Shown here in pieces: positions 1-7,905 of a DNA stretch of 64,000 bases. The stretch lies in contig DASUCV010000014.1 of the NCBI GenBank assembly GCA_036275915.1, positions 1 through 64,000 of the forward strand, read 5' to 3'. The notes under the pieces were generated by a model that was given only the letters and a program-made list of their open reading frames with translations, made no database searches and had not been told where the DNA came from. The translations under genes were made by a program, and so were the position numbers. Each line of letters starts with the position of its first letter. Within the stretch, counting starts at the first letter, position 1. The DNA comes from Candidatus Polarisedimenticolaceae bacterium (lineage in GTDB: Bacteria; Acidobacteriota; Polarisedimenticolia; Polarisedimenticolales; DASRJG01).

Positions 1-43
1 TACCCCTCACACACTCCTCAACCTTGGGAGTGTGTGAGGGGTA
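1..43. repeat. Perfect inverted repeat at window edge
   Basis: The arms are 17 bases (1-17, reading TACCCCTCACACACTCC, and 27-43) around a 9-base spacer. The pairing is perfect. It lies at the window edge, so a longer element may continue to the left. The inner sequence differs from the GGGGACAG-ended palindromes elsewhere in this window. It precedes the phosphofructokinase promoter and could end transcription coming from the left; this role is inferred. Confidence 0.75.
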
Positions 44-101
44 GCACCCTTCTCTCTTGGGGTGACCTTCGTCTCTAGAAGAAAAAGCAGAATGTCCCCA
101 T

Positions 102-107
102 TAGAAT
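102..107 (+). promoter_or_regulatory. Likely -10 box for the phosphofructokinase gene
   Basis: TAGAAT lies 25 bases before the ATG at 133, with a ribosome binding site (AAAGGAG) between them. No clear -35 box is visible. The sequence just upstream (79-100) resembles, on the other strand, a solitary end of the GGGGACA repeat family. Confidence 0.4.
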
Positions 108-132
108 GTCCGGCCTTCGCAAAGGAGATCCG

Positions 133-1155
133 ATGGCGACCGTGGGGATCCTCACAGGGGGCGGCGACGCGCCGGGCTTGAACGCGGTGATTCGCGCCGT
201 CGTGCGCCGGTCGCTGCCGCGCGGTTACCGGATGCTCGGCCTCCGGCACGGCTGGAAGGGTCTCCTCGAGAAGGACACGGTGGAGCTCGATTCGCACGCC
301 GTCTCCGGCATCCTCCATCGCGGCGGCACGATCCTCGGCACGTCGCGGACGAACCCGTACAAGTCGCAGGACCAGGCGAAGAAGGCCGAGGAGAACTTCC
401 GCGCGCTGAAGCTCGACGCGCTCGTCGCGATCGGCGGGGAGGACACCCTCGGCGTCGCGGCCAAGCTGTCGGCCGCGGGGTTCCCCGTCGTCGGCGTGCC
501 GAAGACGATCGACAACGACCTGTCGGGCACCGACATGACGTTCGGGTTCGACACGGCGGTGGCGATCGCGACCGAGGCGATCGATCGCCTCCACTCGACC
601 GCCGAGTCGCACGACCGCGTCATCGTCTGCGAGGTCATGGGTCGCCACGCCGGGTGGATCGCCCTGCACGCGGGGATGGCGGGCGGCGCCGACTACACGC
701 TCGTCCCGGAGCGGCCGATCGATCTCGAGGCGGTGTGCGCCGCGATCCTGCGCCGCCGCGAGCGCGGACTGAACTTCTCGATCATCGTCGCCGCCGAAGG
801 GGCGGAGATGGCCGAAGGGGCGGTGACGAAGGACGCCGAGAAGGACGCCTTCGGCCACGTGAAGCTCGGCGGGATCGGCGCGCGGCTCGCCGAGGCGATC
901 GAGAGGAGGACCGGGTGCGAGACGAGGTCGGTCCAGCTCGGCCACGTGCAGCGCGGCGGCACGCCGACGGCGTTCGACCGCTGGCTCGGCTCGCGCTACG
1001 GCCTCCTCGCCGCCGACCTCGTCCACGAGAAGCGCTTCGGCATGATGGCGGCGTTCACGGGGGGCGAGTTCAAGGCCGTTCCGCTCGGCGTCGTCAAGGA
1101 CTTGAAGACCGTGCCCGCGGAGACGATCGACCTCGCCGCCGCCCTCTTCGCCTGA
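133..1155 (+). CDS. 6-phosphofructokinase, probably pyrophosphate-dependent
   Basis: Phosphorylates fructose 6-phosphate to fructose 1,6-bisphosphate in the cytoplasm (glycolysis). The 340-residue protein starts at the ATG at 133, which has AAAGGAG upstream. The phosphate-binding motif GGGDAPGLNAVIR is at residues 9-21, GGEDT at 101-105 and PKTIDNDL at 123-130. With this start the numbering matches the E. coli enzyme: residue 104 is Asp and 124 is Lys. That pair is typical of PPi-using enzymes, whereas ATP enzymes of the E. coli type have Gly at both. The reaction may therefore be reversible and PPi-driven. It is followed after 10 bases by galT, so the two are probably co-transcribed. The family is certain; the phosphoryl donor is inferred. 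Confidence 0.93.
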   Translation: MATVGILTGGGDAPGLNAVIRAVVRRSLPRGYRMLGLRHGWKGLLEKDTVELDSHAVSGILHRGGTILGTSRTNPYKSQDQAKKAEENFRALKLDALVAIGGEDTLGVAAKLSAAGFPVVGVPKTIDNDLSGTDMTFGFDTAVAIATEAIDRLHSTAESHDRVIVCEVMGRHAGWIALHAGMAGGADYTLVPERPIDLEAVCAAILRRRERGLNFSIIVAAEGAEMAEGAVTKDAEKDAFGHVKLGGIGARLAEAIERRTGCETRSVQLGHVQRGGTPTAFDRWLGSRYGLLAADLVHEKRFGMMAAFTGGEFKAVPLGVVKDLKTVPAETIDLAAALFA

Positions 1156-1165
1156 AGGAGAACGG

Positions 1166-2197
1166 ATGTCCGAGCTGCGTCACGACCCGCTGTCGAAGCG
1201 ATGGGTGATCATCGCGGGGGAGCGGAGCCGCCGCCCCGAGGACCTTTCCGCGCCGGAGGCGGCGCCTCACGACCGTGGCTTCTGCCCGTTCTGCCCCGGA
1301 AATGAGGACAAGACCCCTCCCGAGATCGCCGCGCGCCGCCCGAACGGGGGCCCGGCGAACGGCTCGGGATGGACGGTCCGGATCATCCCGAACAAGTACC
1401 CCGCGCTTTCCATCGAAGGCGACCTCGCACGGCAGGGGATGGGGCTCTACGACAAGATGCGCGGGGTCGGGGCGCACGAGGTCGTCGTCGAGTCGCCCCA
1501 GCACGACCTCCACGTCGCCGACATGGACCTACCGCAGCTCGAGGACGTGCTCGCGATGTGCCAGGACCGTATCCGCGACCTGGCGCGCGATCCGAGATTC
1601 AAATACGTCCTGCTCTTCAAGAACCACGGGGTGGCGGCGGGCGCGACGGTCGCGCACCCCCACATGCAGCTCATCGCGACGCCGGTGACCCCGCGCGCGA
1701 TCGCGGTCGAGCTCGAATCGGCCCGCGAGCACTTCCACCTGAAGGAGCGCTGCATCTTTTGCGACCTCATCCAGCAGGAGATCGACGCCCGCGAGCGGAT
1801 CGTCTCGATGGACGAGCATTTCGTCGTCATGACGCCGTTCGCCTCGCGCTTCCCCTTCGAGCTCCTCGTCATCCCGCGCCCGCACAATCACGCCTTCACC
1901 GACGAGCCGCGCGACCGCATGGCGGCCTTGGCGAGGACCCTGAAGGAGACACTGGCGCGCCTGAAGAGCGTCCTCCGGGATCCTCCCTACAATTTCGTCC
2001 TCCACGCCGCGCCGAACACCGACACCCTCGTCAGGCGGCGCCATTTCTGGGACACGCTCGCCTTCGATTTCCACTGGCACATCGAGATCCTGCCCCGCCT
2101 GACCCGCGTCGCCGGCTTCGAGTGGGGGACCGGCTTCTATGTGAACCCGACCGCTCCGGAAGAGGCCGCCGCTTTCCTTCGCGATGCCGTGATCTGA
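1166..2197 (+). CDS. galT: Galactose-1-phosphate uridylyltransferase (GalT)
   Basis: Transfers UMP between UDP-glucose and galactose 1-phosphate in the Leloir pathway. The 343-residue protein is of normal family length. It carries the zinc-binding CPFC at residues 40-43, the second Cys pair in CIFCDL (about 195), and the active-site HPHMQ at 164-168, where His166 is expected to carry the UMP. The C-terminal half repeats the HIT fold and contains HWHIEILPR. The start at 1166 has GAAGGAG just upstream. It sits 10 bases after phosphofructokinase. No galK or galE is in the window, so it may serve nucleotide-sugar supply rather than galactose catabolism. Related sugar-phosphate nucleotidylyltransferases share this fold. 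Confidence 0.88.
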   Translation: MSELRHDPLSKRWVIIAGERSRRPEDLSAPEAAPHDRGFCPFCPGNEDKTPPEIAARRPNGGPANGSGWTVRIIPNKYPALSIEGDLARQGMGLYDKMRGVGAHEVVVESPQHDLHVADMDLPQLEDVLAMCQDRIRDLARDPRFKYVLLFKNHGVAAGATVAHPHMQLIATPVTPRAIAVELESAREHFHLKERCIFCDLIQQEIDARERIVSMDEHFVVMTPFASRFPFELLVIPRPHNHAFTDEPRDRMAALARTLKETLARLKSVLRDPPYNFVLHAAPNTDTLVRRRHFWDTLAFDFHWHIEILPRLTRVAGFEWGTGFYVNPTAPEEAAAFLRDAVI

Positions 2198-2217
2198 GCG
2201 GGTGTCGCGGGTACAAT
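2189..2217 (+). promoter_or_regulatory. Probable promoter of the sensor kinase operon
   Basis: A near-consensus -10 box, TACAAT, is at 2212-2217. A weak -35 (GTGATC, 2189-2194) lies 17 bases upstream and overlaps the galT stop. The leader to the ATG at 2286 is about 60 bases and ends in a CAGGAGA ribosome binding site. Confidence 0.45.
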
Positions 2218-2285
2218 CGTAGCTTCCGCAGGAGGGGGATCAGCCGTGGCCGCTACCGGCGCGCGATCGACGCGCAGGAGAGGCG

Positions 2286-4079
2286 ATGGAGACCGGTCCG
2301 CAGCAGCTCGACGAGCATGCCCGCTTCGAGGCGTTCTTCCCCGGAAGCGCGGATGACTTCCTGCGGCTCCTCGGCGCGTGGTCGATCCCGTTCGCGCTCC
2401 TCGACGACCGCGGCGCGATCCTCTTCTGGAACCGAGGCGCCGCGCGCTTCTATGGGCGAGCCGAAGACGAGGTCCTGGGGCACCCGTTCGCGGAGATCGT
2501 CGCCGAGGTCGCGCGCGTGCCGCAGGCTCCGGTGCCGGGAGTCCGGACGCAGCGTTACGAGGCGTCGCACCGGAGGGCGTCGGGGGAAGATCTCGCCGTC
2601 ATCGTGACCCGTACCGAGCTGTCGGCCCCCGACGGCACGGAGGGCGCGTTCGTCCTCGTCACCGACCTGACCGCGAACAAGCGGCTCGAGCGCGGGCTCG
2701 CGCGCCGCGTCGCGCAGCTCTCGGTCATCCGCGAGATCGGCGAGTGCCTTCAGTCGGCGATGGGCCTCGAGCAGATCCTGAGGACGATCCTCGTCGGCGC
2801 CACGGCGAGCCAGGGCCTGAGGTTCAACCGCGCGTTCCTGCTGCTCGTCGACGAGCGCCGGGGCGAGCTGCGCGGGCGGGAGGCGATCGGTCCCGCCGAT
2901 GCCGGCGAGGCGCAGCGGATCTGGTCGCGCCTCGCGGCCTCCTCGCACACGCTCCGCGAGCTGGTCGATCAATTCGAGGGCGAGGTCGACGGCGCGCCGT
3001 CGCGGGTCCTGGCGATCGCGCGCCAGCTCGTCGCGAAGCTCGACGACGAGGACGCGTTCGTGATCCGGGCGCTCCGGCGCCACGCGACGACGCGGGTCGA
3101 GAGCGGCCGCGTGCTCGGCGTCGACGAGCCGGTCCCCGAGCGGATCACCCAGATTCTGGGCATCGACACCTTCGTCGCCGTCCCGCTGACCGCCGAGGGG
3201 AGGCCGGTCGGCCTCCTCCTCGCGGACAACGCGATCACGGGGCGCGGGATCGCCGGCGAGGACATCGCGATCCTCGAGCTCTTGGGCCTCCAGGCGGCGC
3301 ACGCGATCGAGAGGGCGCGCCTCACCGACGAGCTGGCGCGCCAGGTCGCCTCGCTCGCCGCCGCGACGCAGGAGCTCCGCCAGAACCAGGAGCGGATGGT
3401 CCTGAACGAGCGCCTCTCGGCGATCGGCGAGATGGCGGCCCACGTCGCGCACGAGATCCGGAACCCGCTCGTCGCGATCGGCGGCTTCGCCCGCTCGCTG
3501 CTCGAGCGCGCCCCGCGGGACCGCGAGACGACGGACGCCCTGGCGATCATCGTCGACGAGGTCCGGCGCCTCGAGTCGATCGTCCGCGACGTCCTCGACT
3601 TCTCGCGCCCCGCGTCGCCGAAGATCGCTCCGGTCGACATGAGCCGCCTCGTCCTCGAGGCCTACGAGCTGCTCCGCGGCGAGATGGATCACGCCGGGAT
3701 CCAGGCGTCGGTCGAGGACGCCGACGTGCCCGACGCGGCGGTCGACCGTGACCAGCTCTTCCAGGCGATCGTCAACCTGCTGAGGAACGCCGTCCACGCG
3801 ATGCCGCGCGGCGGCTCGATCCGGGTGCGCCTCCGCCGGTTCCCGCACGGCGTCGAGGTGGCGATCGCGGACACCGGCATCGGCATGTCGGAGGAGATCC
3901 AGGCGCACGCCCTGGAGCCGTTCTACACCACGAAGCACGACGGATCGGGTCTCGGCCTGACGATCGCGTCGCGCATCGTCCGGGACCATCACGGCGAGAT
4001 CCGGATCAAGAGCAAGGAAGGCGAGGGAACGACGGTCCTGCTGCGTCTCCCCGCCGTACCGGAGGGCGACGATGTCTAA
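2286..4079 (+). CDS. Soluble sensor histidine kinase (PAS-GAF-HisKA-HATPase)
   Basis: A 597-residue two-component sensor without membrane helices, so it should read a cytoplasmic signal. Domains in order: PAS (about 28-130), a linker coiled coil, GAF (about 150-345), HisKA dimerisation domain with AAHVAHEIRNP, in which His389 is the predicted phosphorylation site, and the HATPase domain with the N box around 497-505, G1 (DTGIGM) near 529 and G2 (GSGLGL) near 553. The start has CAGGAGAGG upstream. It overlaps the response regulator by 8 bases, and that gene overlaps glgC, so the signal probably concerns carbon or energy storage. The ligand of the PAS or GAF domain is not predictable from sequence. 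Confidence 0.92.
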   Translation: METGPQQLDEHARFEAFFPGSADDFLRLLGAWSIPFALLDDRGAILFWNRGAARFYGRAEDEVLGHPFAEIVAEVARVPQAPVPGVRTQRYEASHRRASGEDLAVIVTRTELSAPDGTEGAFVLVTDLTANKRLERGLARRVAQLSVIREIGECLQSAMGLEQILRTILVGATASQGLRFNRAFLLLVDERRGELRGREAIGPADAGEAQRIWSRLAASSHTLRELVDQFEGEVDGAPSRVLAIARQLVAKLDDEDAFVIRALRRHATTRVESGRVLGVDEPVPERITQILGIDTFVAVPLTAEGRPVGLLLADNAITGRGIAGEDIAILELLGLQAAHAIERARLTDELARQVASLAAATQELRQNQERMVLNERLSAIGEMAAHVAHEIRNPLVAIGGFARSLLERAPRDRETTDALAIIVDEVRRLESIVRDVLDFSRPASPKIAPVDMSRLVLEAYELLRGEMDHAGIQASVEDADVPDAAVDRDQLFQAIVNLLRNAVHAMPRGGSIRVRLRRFPHGVEVAIADTGIGMSEEIQAHALEPFYTTKHDGSGLGLTIASRIVRDHHGEIRIKSKEGEGTTVLLRLPAVPEGDDV

Positions 4080-4437
4080 GATTCTGGTCATCGAAGACGA
4101 GAAGAACTTGCGTATCCTGTACAAGCAGGACCTGGAGCGTGACGGGTTCGAGGTGGTGACCGCGGCGACGGCGCGGGAAGGACTGGCGATGATCGAGAGC
4201 GAGGAGCCCGATCTGGTCGTGATGGACATCCGCCTTCCGGGCATGGACGGCCTGGAGGCGATGAGCCATCTCCTCGACCGGCGGCCGAAGCTCCCGATCG
4301 TCCTCAACTCCGCCTACTCGTCCTACAAGGACAGCTTCATGAGCTGGTCGGCGGATGCGTACGTCGTCAAGTCGGCCGACACGGGGGATCTGCGCGCGCG
4401 CGTCCGAGAGCTCGTGACCGCGCGCGCCGGGGCTTGA
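4072..4437 (+). CDS. Stand-alone response regulator receiver
   Basis: A 121-residue CheY-like receiver domain with no output domain. The acidic pocket is DE at 9-10, the phospho-acceptor is Asp52 in VVMDIRLPG, and the conserved Lys is Lys100. It starts inside the last codons of the histidine kinase gene, so it is almost certainly that kinase's partner. Its stop (4435-4437) overlaps the glgC ATG by one base. With no DNA-binding domain it must act by protein contact or by passing phosphate on. Whether it touches GlgC or glycogen metabolism is only suggested by the operon. Confidence 0.93.
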   Translation: MSKILVIEDEKNLRILYKQDLERDGFEVVTAATAREGLAMIESEEPDLVVMDIRLPGMDGLEAMSHLLDRRPKLPIVLNSAYSSYKDSFMSWSADAYVVKSADTGDLRARVRELVTARAGA

Positions 4438-5681
4438 TGACGCATCGGCGGCGGACGATTCTGGGGGACGCGCTCGCGATCGTGATGGCCGGCGGCCAGG
4501 GCGAGCGCCTCTATCCGTTGACGCGCGACCGGGGGAAGCCCGCGGTGCCGTTCGGCGGCACCTACCGGGTCATCGACTTCACCCTGTCGAACTGCCTCAA
4601 CTCGGGGCTCCGGAAGATCTACGTCCTGACGCAGTACAAGTCGGGGAGCCTCGAGCGCCACGTCCGCATCGGCTGGGGGCCGCTCTTTTCCGACGAGCTG
4701 GACGAGTACATCCAGTGCGTCCCCCCGCAGCTCCGCATCGGCCAGCGCTGGTACCAGGGGACCGCCGACGCGGTCTACCAGAACGTCTACCTGCTCGAGC
4801 AGGAGCGGCCTCGCTACGTCCTTATCCTCTCCGGCGACCACGTCTACAAGATGGACTACGCCAAGCTCATCGAGTTCCACGAGGAGAAGGGCGCGATCGC
4901 GACCGTGGCCGCCGTCGAGGTGCCGGTCGGCGACGCGTCGTCGTTCGGCGTCATCGCCGTCGACGAGGAGAACCGCATCACGCGCTTCGAGGAGAAGCCC
5001 GCGACCCCGACGCCGGTCCCCGGACGGCCCGACACGGCGCTCGTCAACATGGGCGTCTACGTCTTCGACACCGACACGCTCGTCCGCGCGCTCGCCGCCG
5101 ACGCGCGCCAGGAGAGCCGGCACGACTTCGGCCACGACATCCTCCCCGGCCTCGTCCCCGGCGGCGGGCTCTTCGTCTACCCGTTCGTCGACGAGAACAA
5201 GAAGAGCGCGCGCTACTGGCGCGACATCGGCACGCTCGACTCGTACTACGAGGCGAGCATGGACCTCGTCGCCGTCGAGCCGGTGTTCAACCTCTACGAC
5301 AAGGAGTGGCCGATCCGCACGATGGCGCGCTACCTGCCCCCGGCGAAGACCGTCTTCGCCCAGGAGGAGCCCGGCGGCCGTCTCGGCATCGTGCTCGACT
5401 CGCTCGTCTCGGGCGGCGTCATCGTGAGCGGCGGACGCGTGGAGCGGTCGGTCCTCGGCCCCGAGGTCCGCGTCAACTCCTACGCCAAGGTCGCCGACTG
5501 TGTGCTCATGGACGGCGTCGACGTCGGCCGCCACGCACGGTTGACGAAGGCGATCGTCGACAAGGGCGTCCGCGTCCCGCCGCACTTCGTCGTCGGCGAG
5601 AACGCGGAGGACGACAAGAAGCGCTTCCAGGTGACACCGTCAGGCGTCGTCGTGATCCCGCGCGAAGCGCTTCTGGACTAA
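4437..5681 (+). CDS. glgC: Glucose-1-phosphate adenylyltransferase (GlgC)
   Basis: Makes ADP-glucose from glucose 1-phosphate and ATP, the committed step of bacterial glycogen synthesis. The 414-residue protein has the nucleotide-binding MAGGQGERLYPLT and RGKPAVPFGG near the N terminus, RWYQGTADAVYQN, the sugar-phosphate site FEEKP, and a C-terminal left-handed beta-helix. The ATG at 4437 is preferred because it gives a TGATG overlap with the response regulator; a TTG at 4434 is also in frame. Its stop codon TAA shares its last base with a 63-base palindromic repeat, which may end the operon. No glgA or glgB is nearby. Confidence 0.94.
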   Translation: MTHRRRTILGDALAIVMAGGQGERLYPLTRDRGKPAVPFGGTYRVIDFTLSNCLNSGLRKIYVLTQYKSGSLERHVRIGWGPLFSDELDEYIQCVPPQLRIGQRWYQGTADAVYQNVYLLEQERPRYVLILSGDHVYKMDYAKLIEFHEEKGAIATVAAVEVPVGDASSFGVIAVDEENRITRFEEKPATPTPVPGRPDTALVNMGVYVFDTDTLVRALAADARQESRHDFGHDILPGLVPGGGLFVYPFVDENKKSARYWRDIGTLDSYYEASMDLVAVEPVFNLYDKEWPIRTMARYLPPAKTVFAQEEPGGRLGIVLDSLVSGGVIVSGGRVERSVLGPEVRVNSYAKVADCVLMDGVDVGRHARLTKAIVDKGVRVPPHFVVGENAEDDKKRFQVTPSGVVVIPREALLD

Positions 5682-5743
5682 GAGGGGACAGCTTCCGAAA
5701 CTCCCTCCCTTACTTTGGGTGAGTTTCGGAAGCTGTCCCCTCT
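5681..5743. repeat. GGGGACAG palindrome, type A (glgC-trxB)
   Basis: The arms are 23 bases (5681-5703 and 5721-5743) around a 17-base spacer. The left arm starts AGAGGGGACAGCTTCCGAAA and the right arm is its exact complement. The last base of the glgC stop is the first base of the element. The RNA would fold into a strong hairpin, so termination or 3' end protection of the glgC transcript is plausible. The same arms recur at 16.68, 30.36 and 35.81 kb. Confidence 0.92.
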
Positions 5744-5750
5744 GCTCTGC

Positions 5751-5756
5751 TACCAT
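5751..5756 (+). promoter_or_regulatory. Likely -10 box for trxB
   Basis: TACCAT lies 28 bases before the ATG at 5785, with a GAGGAG ribosome binding site between. It begins 8 bases after the palindrome, which fits a fresh promoter downstream of a terminator-like element. Confidence 0.35.
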
Positions 5757-5784
5757 CCTCGGCCGGTCGCACCGAGGAGACCCC

Positions 5785-6729
5785 ATGGCGTTGCACGACG
5801 TCGTCATCATCGGATCCGGCCCCGCGGGCCTCACCGCGGCGCTCTACACGGCGCGCGCGAACCTGATGCCGGTCGTCGTCGAAGGGCTTCTCGCGGGCGG
5901 CCAGCTCATGCAGACGACCGAGGTCGAGAACTACCCCGGCTTCCCCGGCGGGATCATGGGCCCGGAGCTGATGGAAAAGTTCAAGCTCCAGGCCGCGCGC
6001 TTCGGCACGACGTTCATTCCGGGGGACGCCGAGAGCGTCGACTTCACCAAGCGCCCGTTCAAGATCGTCACCGAGAACGGCCCGATCGAAGCGAAGTCGG
6101 TCATCATCGCGACCGGCGCGTCACCGAAGACCCTCGACGTTCCCGGCGAGAAGGAGTACGCCGGCCGCGGCGTCTCGTACTGCGCGACCTGCGACGGCTT
6201 CTTCTTCCGCAACGAGGAGATCGTGGTCGTCGGCGGCGGCGACACCGCGATGGAAGAGGCGAACTTCCTCACACGCTTCGGCGCGCGAGTGACCGTCGTC
6301 CACCGGCGCGACAGCTTCCGCGCCTCGAAGATCATGGCCGAGCGCCTCCTCGCGAATCCGAAAGCTCGCGTCCTCTGGAACTCGGCGGTCGCCGAAGTCA
6401 AAGGCGACGGCAAGGTCGTCTCGACCGTCGCGGTGAAGAATCTGAAGACGGGTGAGGTCTCCGACGAACCGTGCAAGGGATTCTTCGTCGCGATCGGCCA
6501 CATGCCGAACACCGCGATCGTGAAGACGATCCTCCCGCTCGACGCCGAGGGCTACATCGAGCTCGACGGGCCGTCGTCCTACACGAACATCGAAGGTGTC
6601 TTCGCCGCCGGCGACGTGCACGACCACGTCTACCGCCAGGCCGTCACCGCCGCCGGCGCCGGCTGCCGTGCCGCGATCGATTGCGAGCGCTGGCTCGCCC
6701 ACGTGGCTGCGCACGCCGAGACGCGCTAG
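5785..6729 (+). CDS. trxB: Thioredoxin reductase (TrxB)
   Basis: A flavoenzyme that passes electrons from NADPH to thioredoxin. The 314-residue protein has the FAD-binding GSGPAGLTAA at 10-19, the redox CATC at 133-136, the NADPH-binding GGGDTAMEEA, the HRRDSFRAS motif that favours NADPH, and the C-terminal FAD motif VFAAGDV. The ATG at 5785 follows GAGGAG by a good distance; an in-frame extension to 5719 would start inside the palindrome and is rejected. No thioredoxin gene is next to it. It converges with an FAD oxidoreductase gene across a short perfect palindrome. Confidence 0.95.
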   Translation: MALHDVVIIGSGPAGLTAALYTARANLMPVVVEGLLAGGQLMQTTEVENYPGFPGGIMGPELMEKFKLQAARFGTTFIPGDAESVDFTKRPFKIVTENGPIEAKSVIIATGASPKTLDVPGEKEYAGRGVSYCATCDGFFFRNEEIVVVGGGDTAMEEANFLTRFGARVTVVHRRDSFRASKIMAERLLANPKARVLWNSAVAEVKGDGKVVSTVAVKNLKTGEVSDEPCKGFFVAIGHMPNTAIVKTILPLDAEGYIELDGPSSYTNIEGVFAAGDVHDHVYRQAVTAAGAGCRAAIDCERWLAHVAAHAETR

Positions 6730-6735
6730 GACGAA

Positions 6736-6753
6736 CGTACCACCGGTGGTACG
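6736..6753. terminator. 18-base palindrome between convergent genes
   Basis: A perfect palindrome, CGTACCACCGGTGGTACG, lies in the 33-base gap between the converging trxB and FAD oxidoreductase genes. It can form a hairpin on either transcript. There is no T-run on either side, so it is not a classical intrinsic terminator; a bidirectional stop or pause site is likely but inferred. Confidence 0.4.
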
Positions 6754-6762
6754 CGGGGTTTC

Positions 6763-7905
6763 CTACCGCGTGCGACTCGCGGCCACGAGCCGCGGCAGCG
6801 CGCGCGCTCCCAGCGCAGTTGAAAGAAACGACATCGCGAGCGAAGCCGGCAACGCGTGCTGGAAGAGCCGGCCGATGAGACGGGTGCGCCGGGTCGCCGG
6901 AGCGAAGGCTCGGTGCCAAACGCGTTCCCATCCCCGCGCCGCGACGTCGTTCAAACCTCCTCTGGCCGCTGCGTCGAGGACGAACGGGAGCGCCATCTCG
7001 GCGCCCAGAAGCGCGTGGGACATCCCTTCGCCCGAGAAGGGATCGACGGTTCCCGCCGCGTCGCCGACGAAGAGGGCGCCCGATGACGCGGCGCGACGCG
7101 TCCCGAAACGAAGGGGCCCGACGGTCTTCCATCCCGAGATCGGGGAGAGTCCGCGCAGGCGCTCGGCGAGCAGCGGATTCGTCATCATACGCTCGCGCAG
7201 GAGGCGATCGGGCTTGCCGCCCGAGCGATGGAGCGCGCGCACCGTCGCGATGAGCGCGAGGTTCAGGCGGCCGCCCTCCACGGGACCTAGGCCCGCGTAG
7301 CCGCCTTCGAAGACGAAGAGCTCGATGCGGCCGCCGAGACCGCTCGTGGCGTCGGGAAAATGAGCTTGGAACCCGAACCACGATCGCGACGTCGTCTTGA
7401 GCGGATCGCCGTGACGCGGATGAAGGGCGCGTTGAAGCACCGATCGCCTTCCATCCGCGGCGACGACGATCGGCGCCCGGTAGCGCCCACGCTTCGTCGT
7501 CACTCCGCTCACGCGTCCACCGTCGACGATCGGCGCGGTCACCGCAGTCTCCTCGTGAACGGCTGCGCCGCGAGCCGCTGCGGTCCGGAGAAGAAGCTCG
7601 TCCATGACGGCACGTGTGATGCCGATCCCGGACTGCGGAAGTGGTGACGACGCCGAGCGTCCCGCGGCGTCGGCGAGGAGGCACGCGCTCATCGCGGCCG
7701 CGCCGGCCTTCTCGATCGTGGGCAGCACGCCGAGGCGGTCGAGGACGGTGCAGCCCTCCGCCGAGAGGAACTCGCCGCACACCTTGTCGCGGGGGAAGCG
7801 CTCGCGCTCGAGGACGATGACGCGCGCGCCCTTCGCGGCGGCGAGGGCCGCGAGCGTGCTCCCCGCGGGGCCTCCGCCGACGACGAGGACGTCGGCGTCG
7901 CTCAC
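6763..7905 (-). CDS. FAD-dependent oxidoreductase, geranylgeranyl-reductase family
   Basis: A 380-residue flavoprotein related to geranylgeranyl reductases and FAD monooxygenases. It has the Rossmann motif VVGGGPAGSTLAA near residue 8, KVCGEFLS near 45, and the second FAD motif GDAAGTVDPFSGEG near 285. The start is a GTG at 7905 that overlaps the methyltransferase stop (GTGA), which implies coupled translation. The order ketosynthase, methyltransferase, FAD enzyme on one transcript suggests oxidation or reduction of a small polyketide or lipid product. The substrate is unknown. Confidence 0.82.
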   Translation of the reverse strand: MSDADVLVVGGGPAGSTLAALAAAKGARVIVLERERFPRDKVCGEFLSAEGCTVLDRLGVLPTIEKAGAAAMSACLLADAAGRSASSPLPQSGIGITRAVMDELLLRTAAARGAAVHEETAVTAPIVDGGRVSGVTTKRGRYRAPIVVAADGRRSVLQRALHPRHGDPLKTTSRSWFGFQAHFPDATSGLGGRIELFVFEGGYAGLGPVEGGRLNLALIATVRALHRSGGKPDRLLRERMMTNPLLAERLRGLSPISGWKTVGPLRFGTRRAASSGALFVGDAAGTVDPFSGEGMSHALLGAEMALPFVLDAAARGGLNDVAARGWERVWHRAFAPATRRTRLIGRLFQHALPASLAMSFLSTALGARALPRLVAASRTR

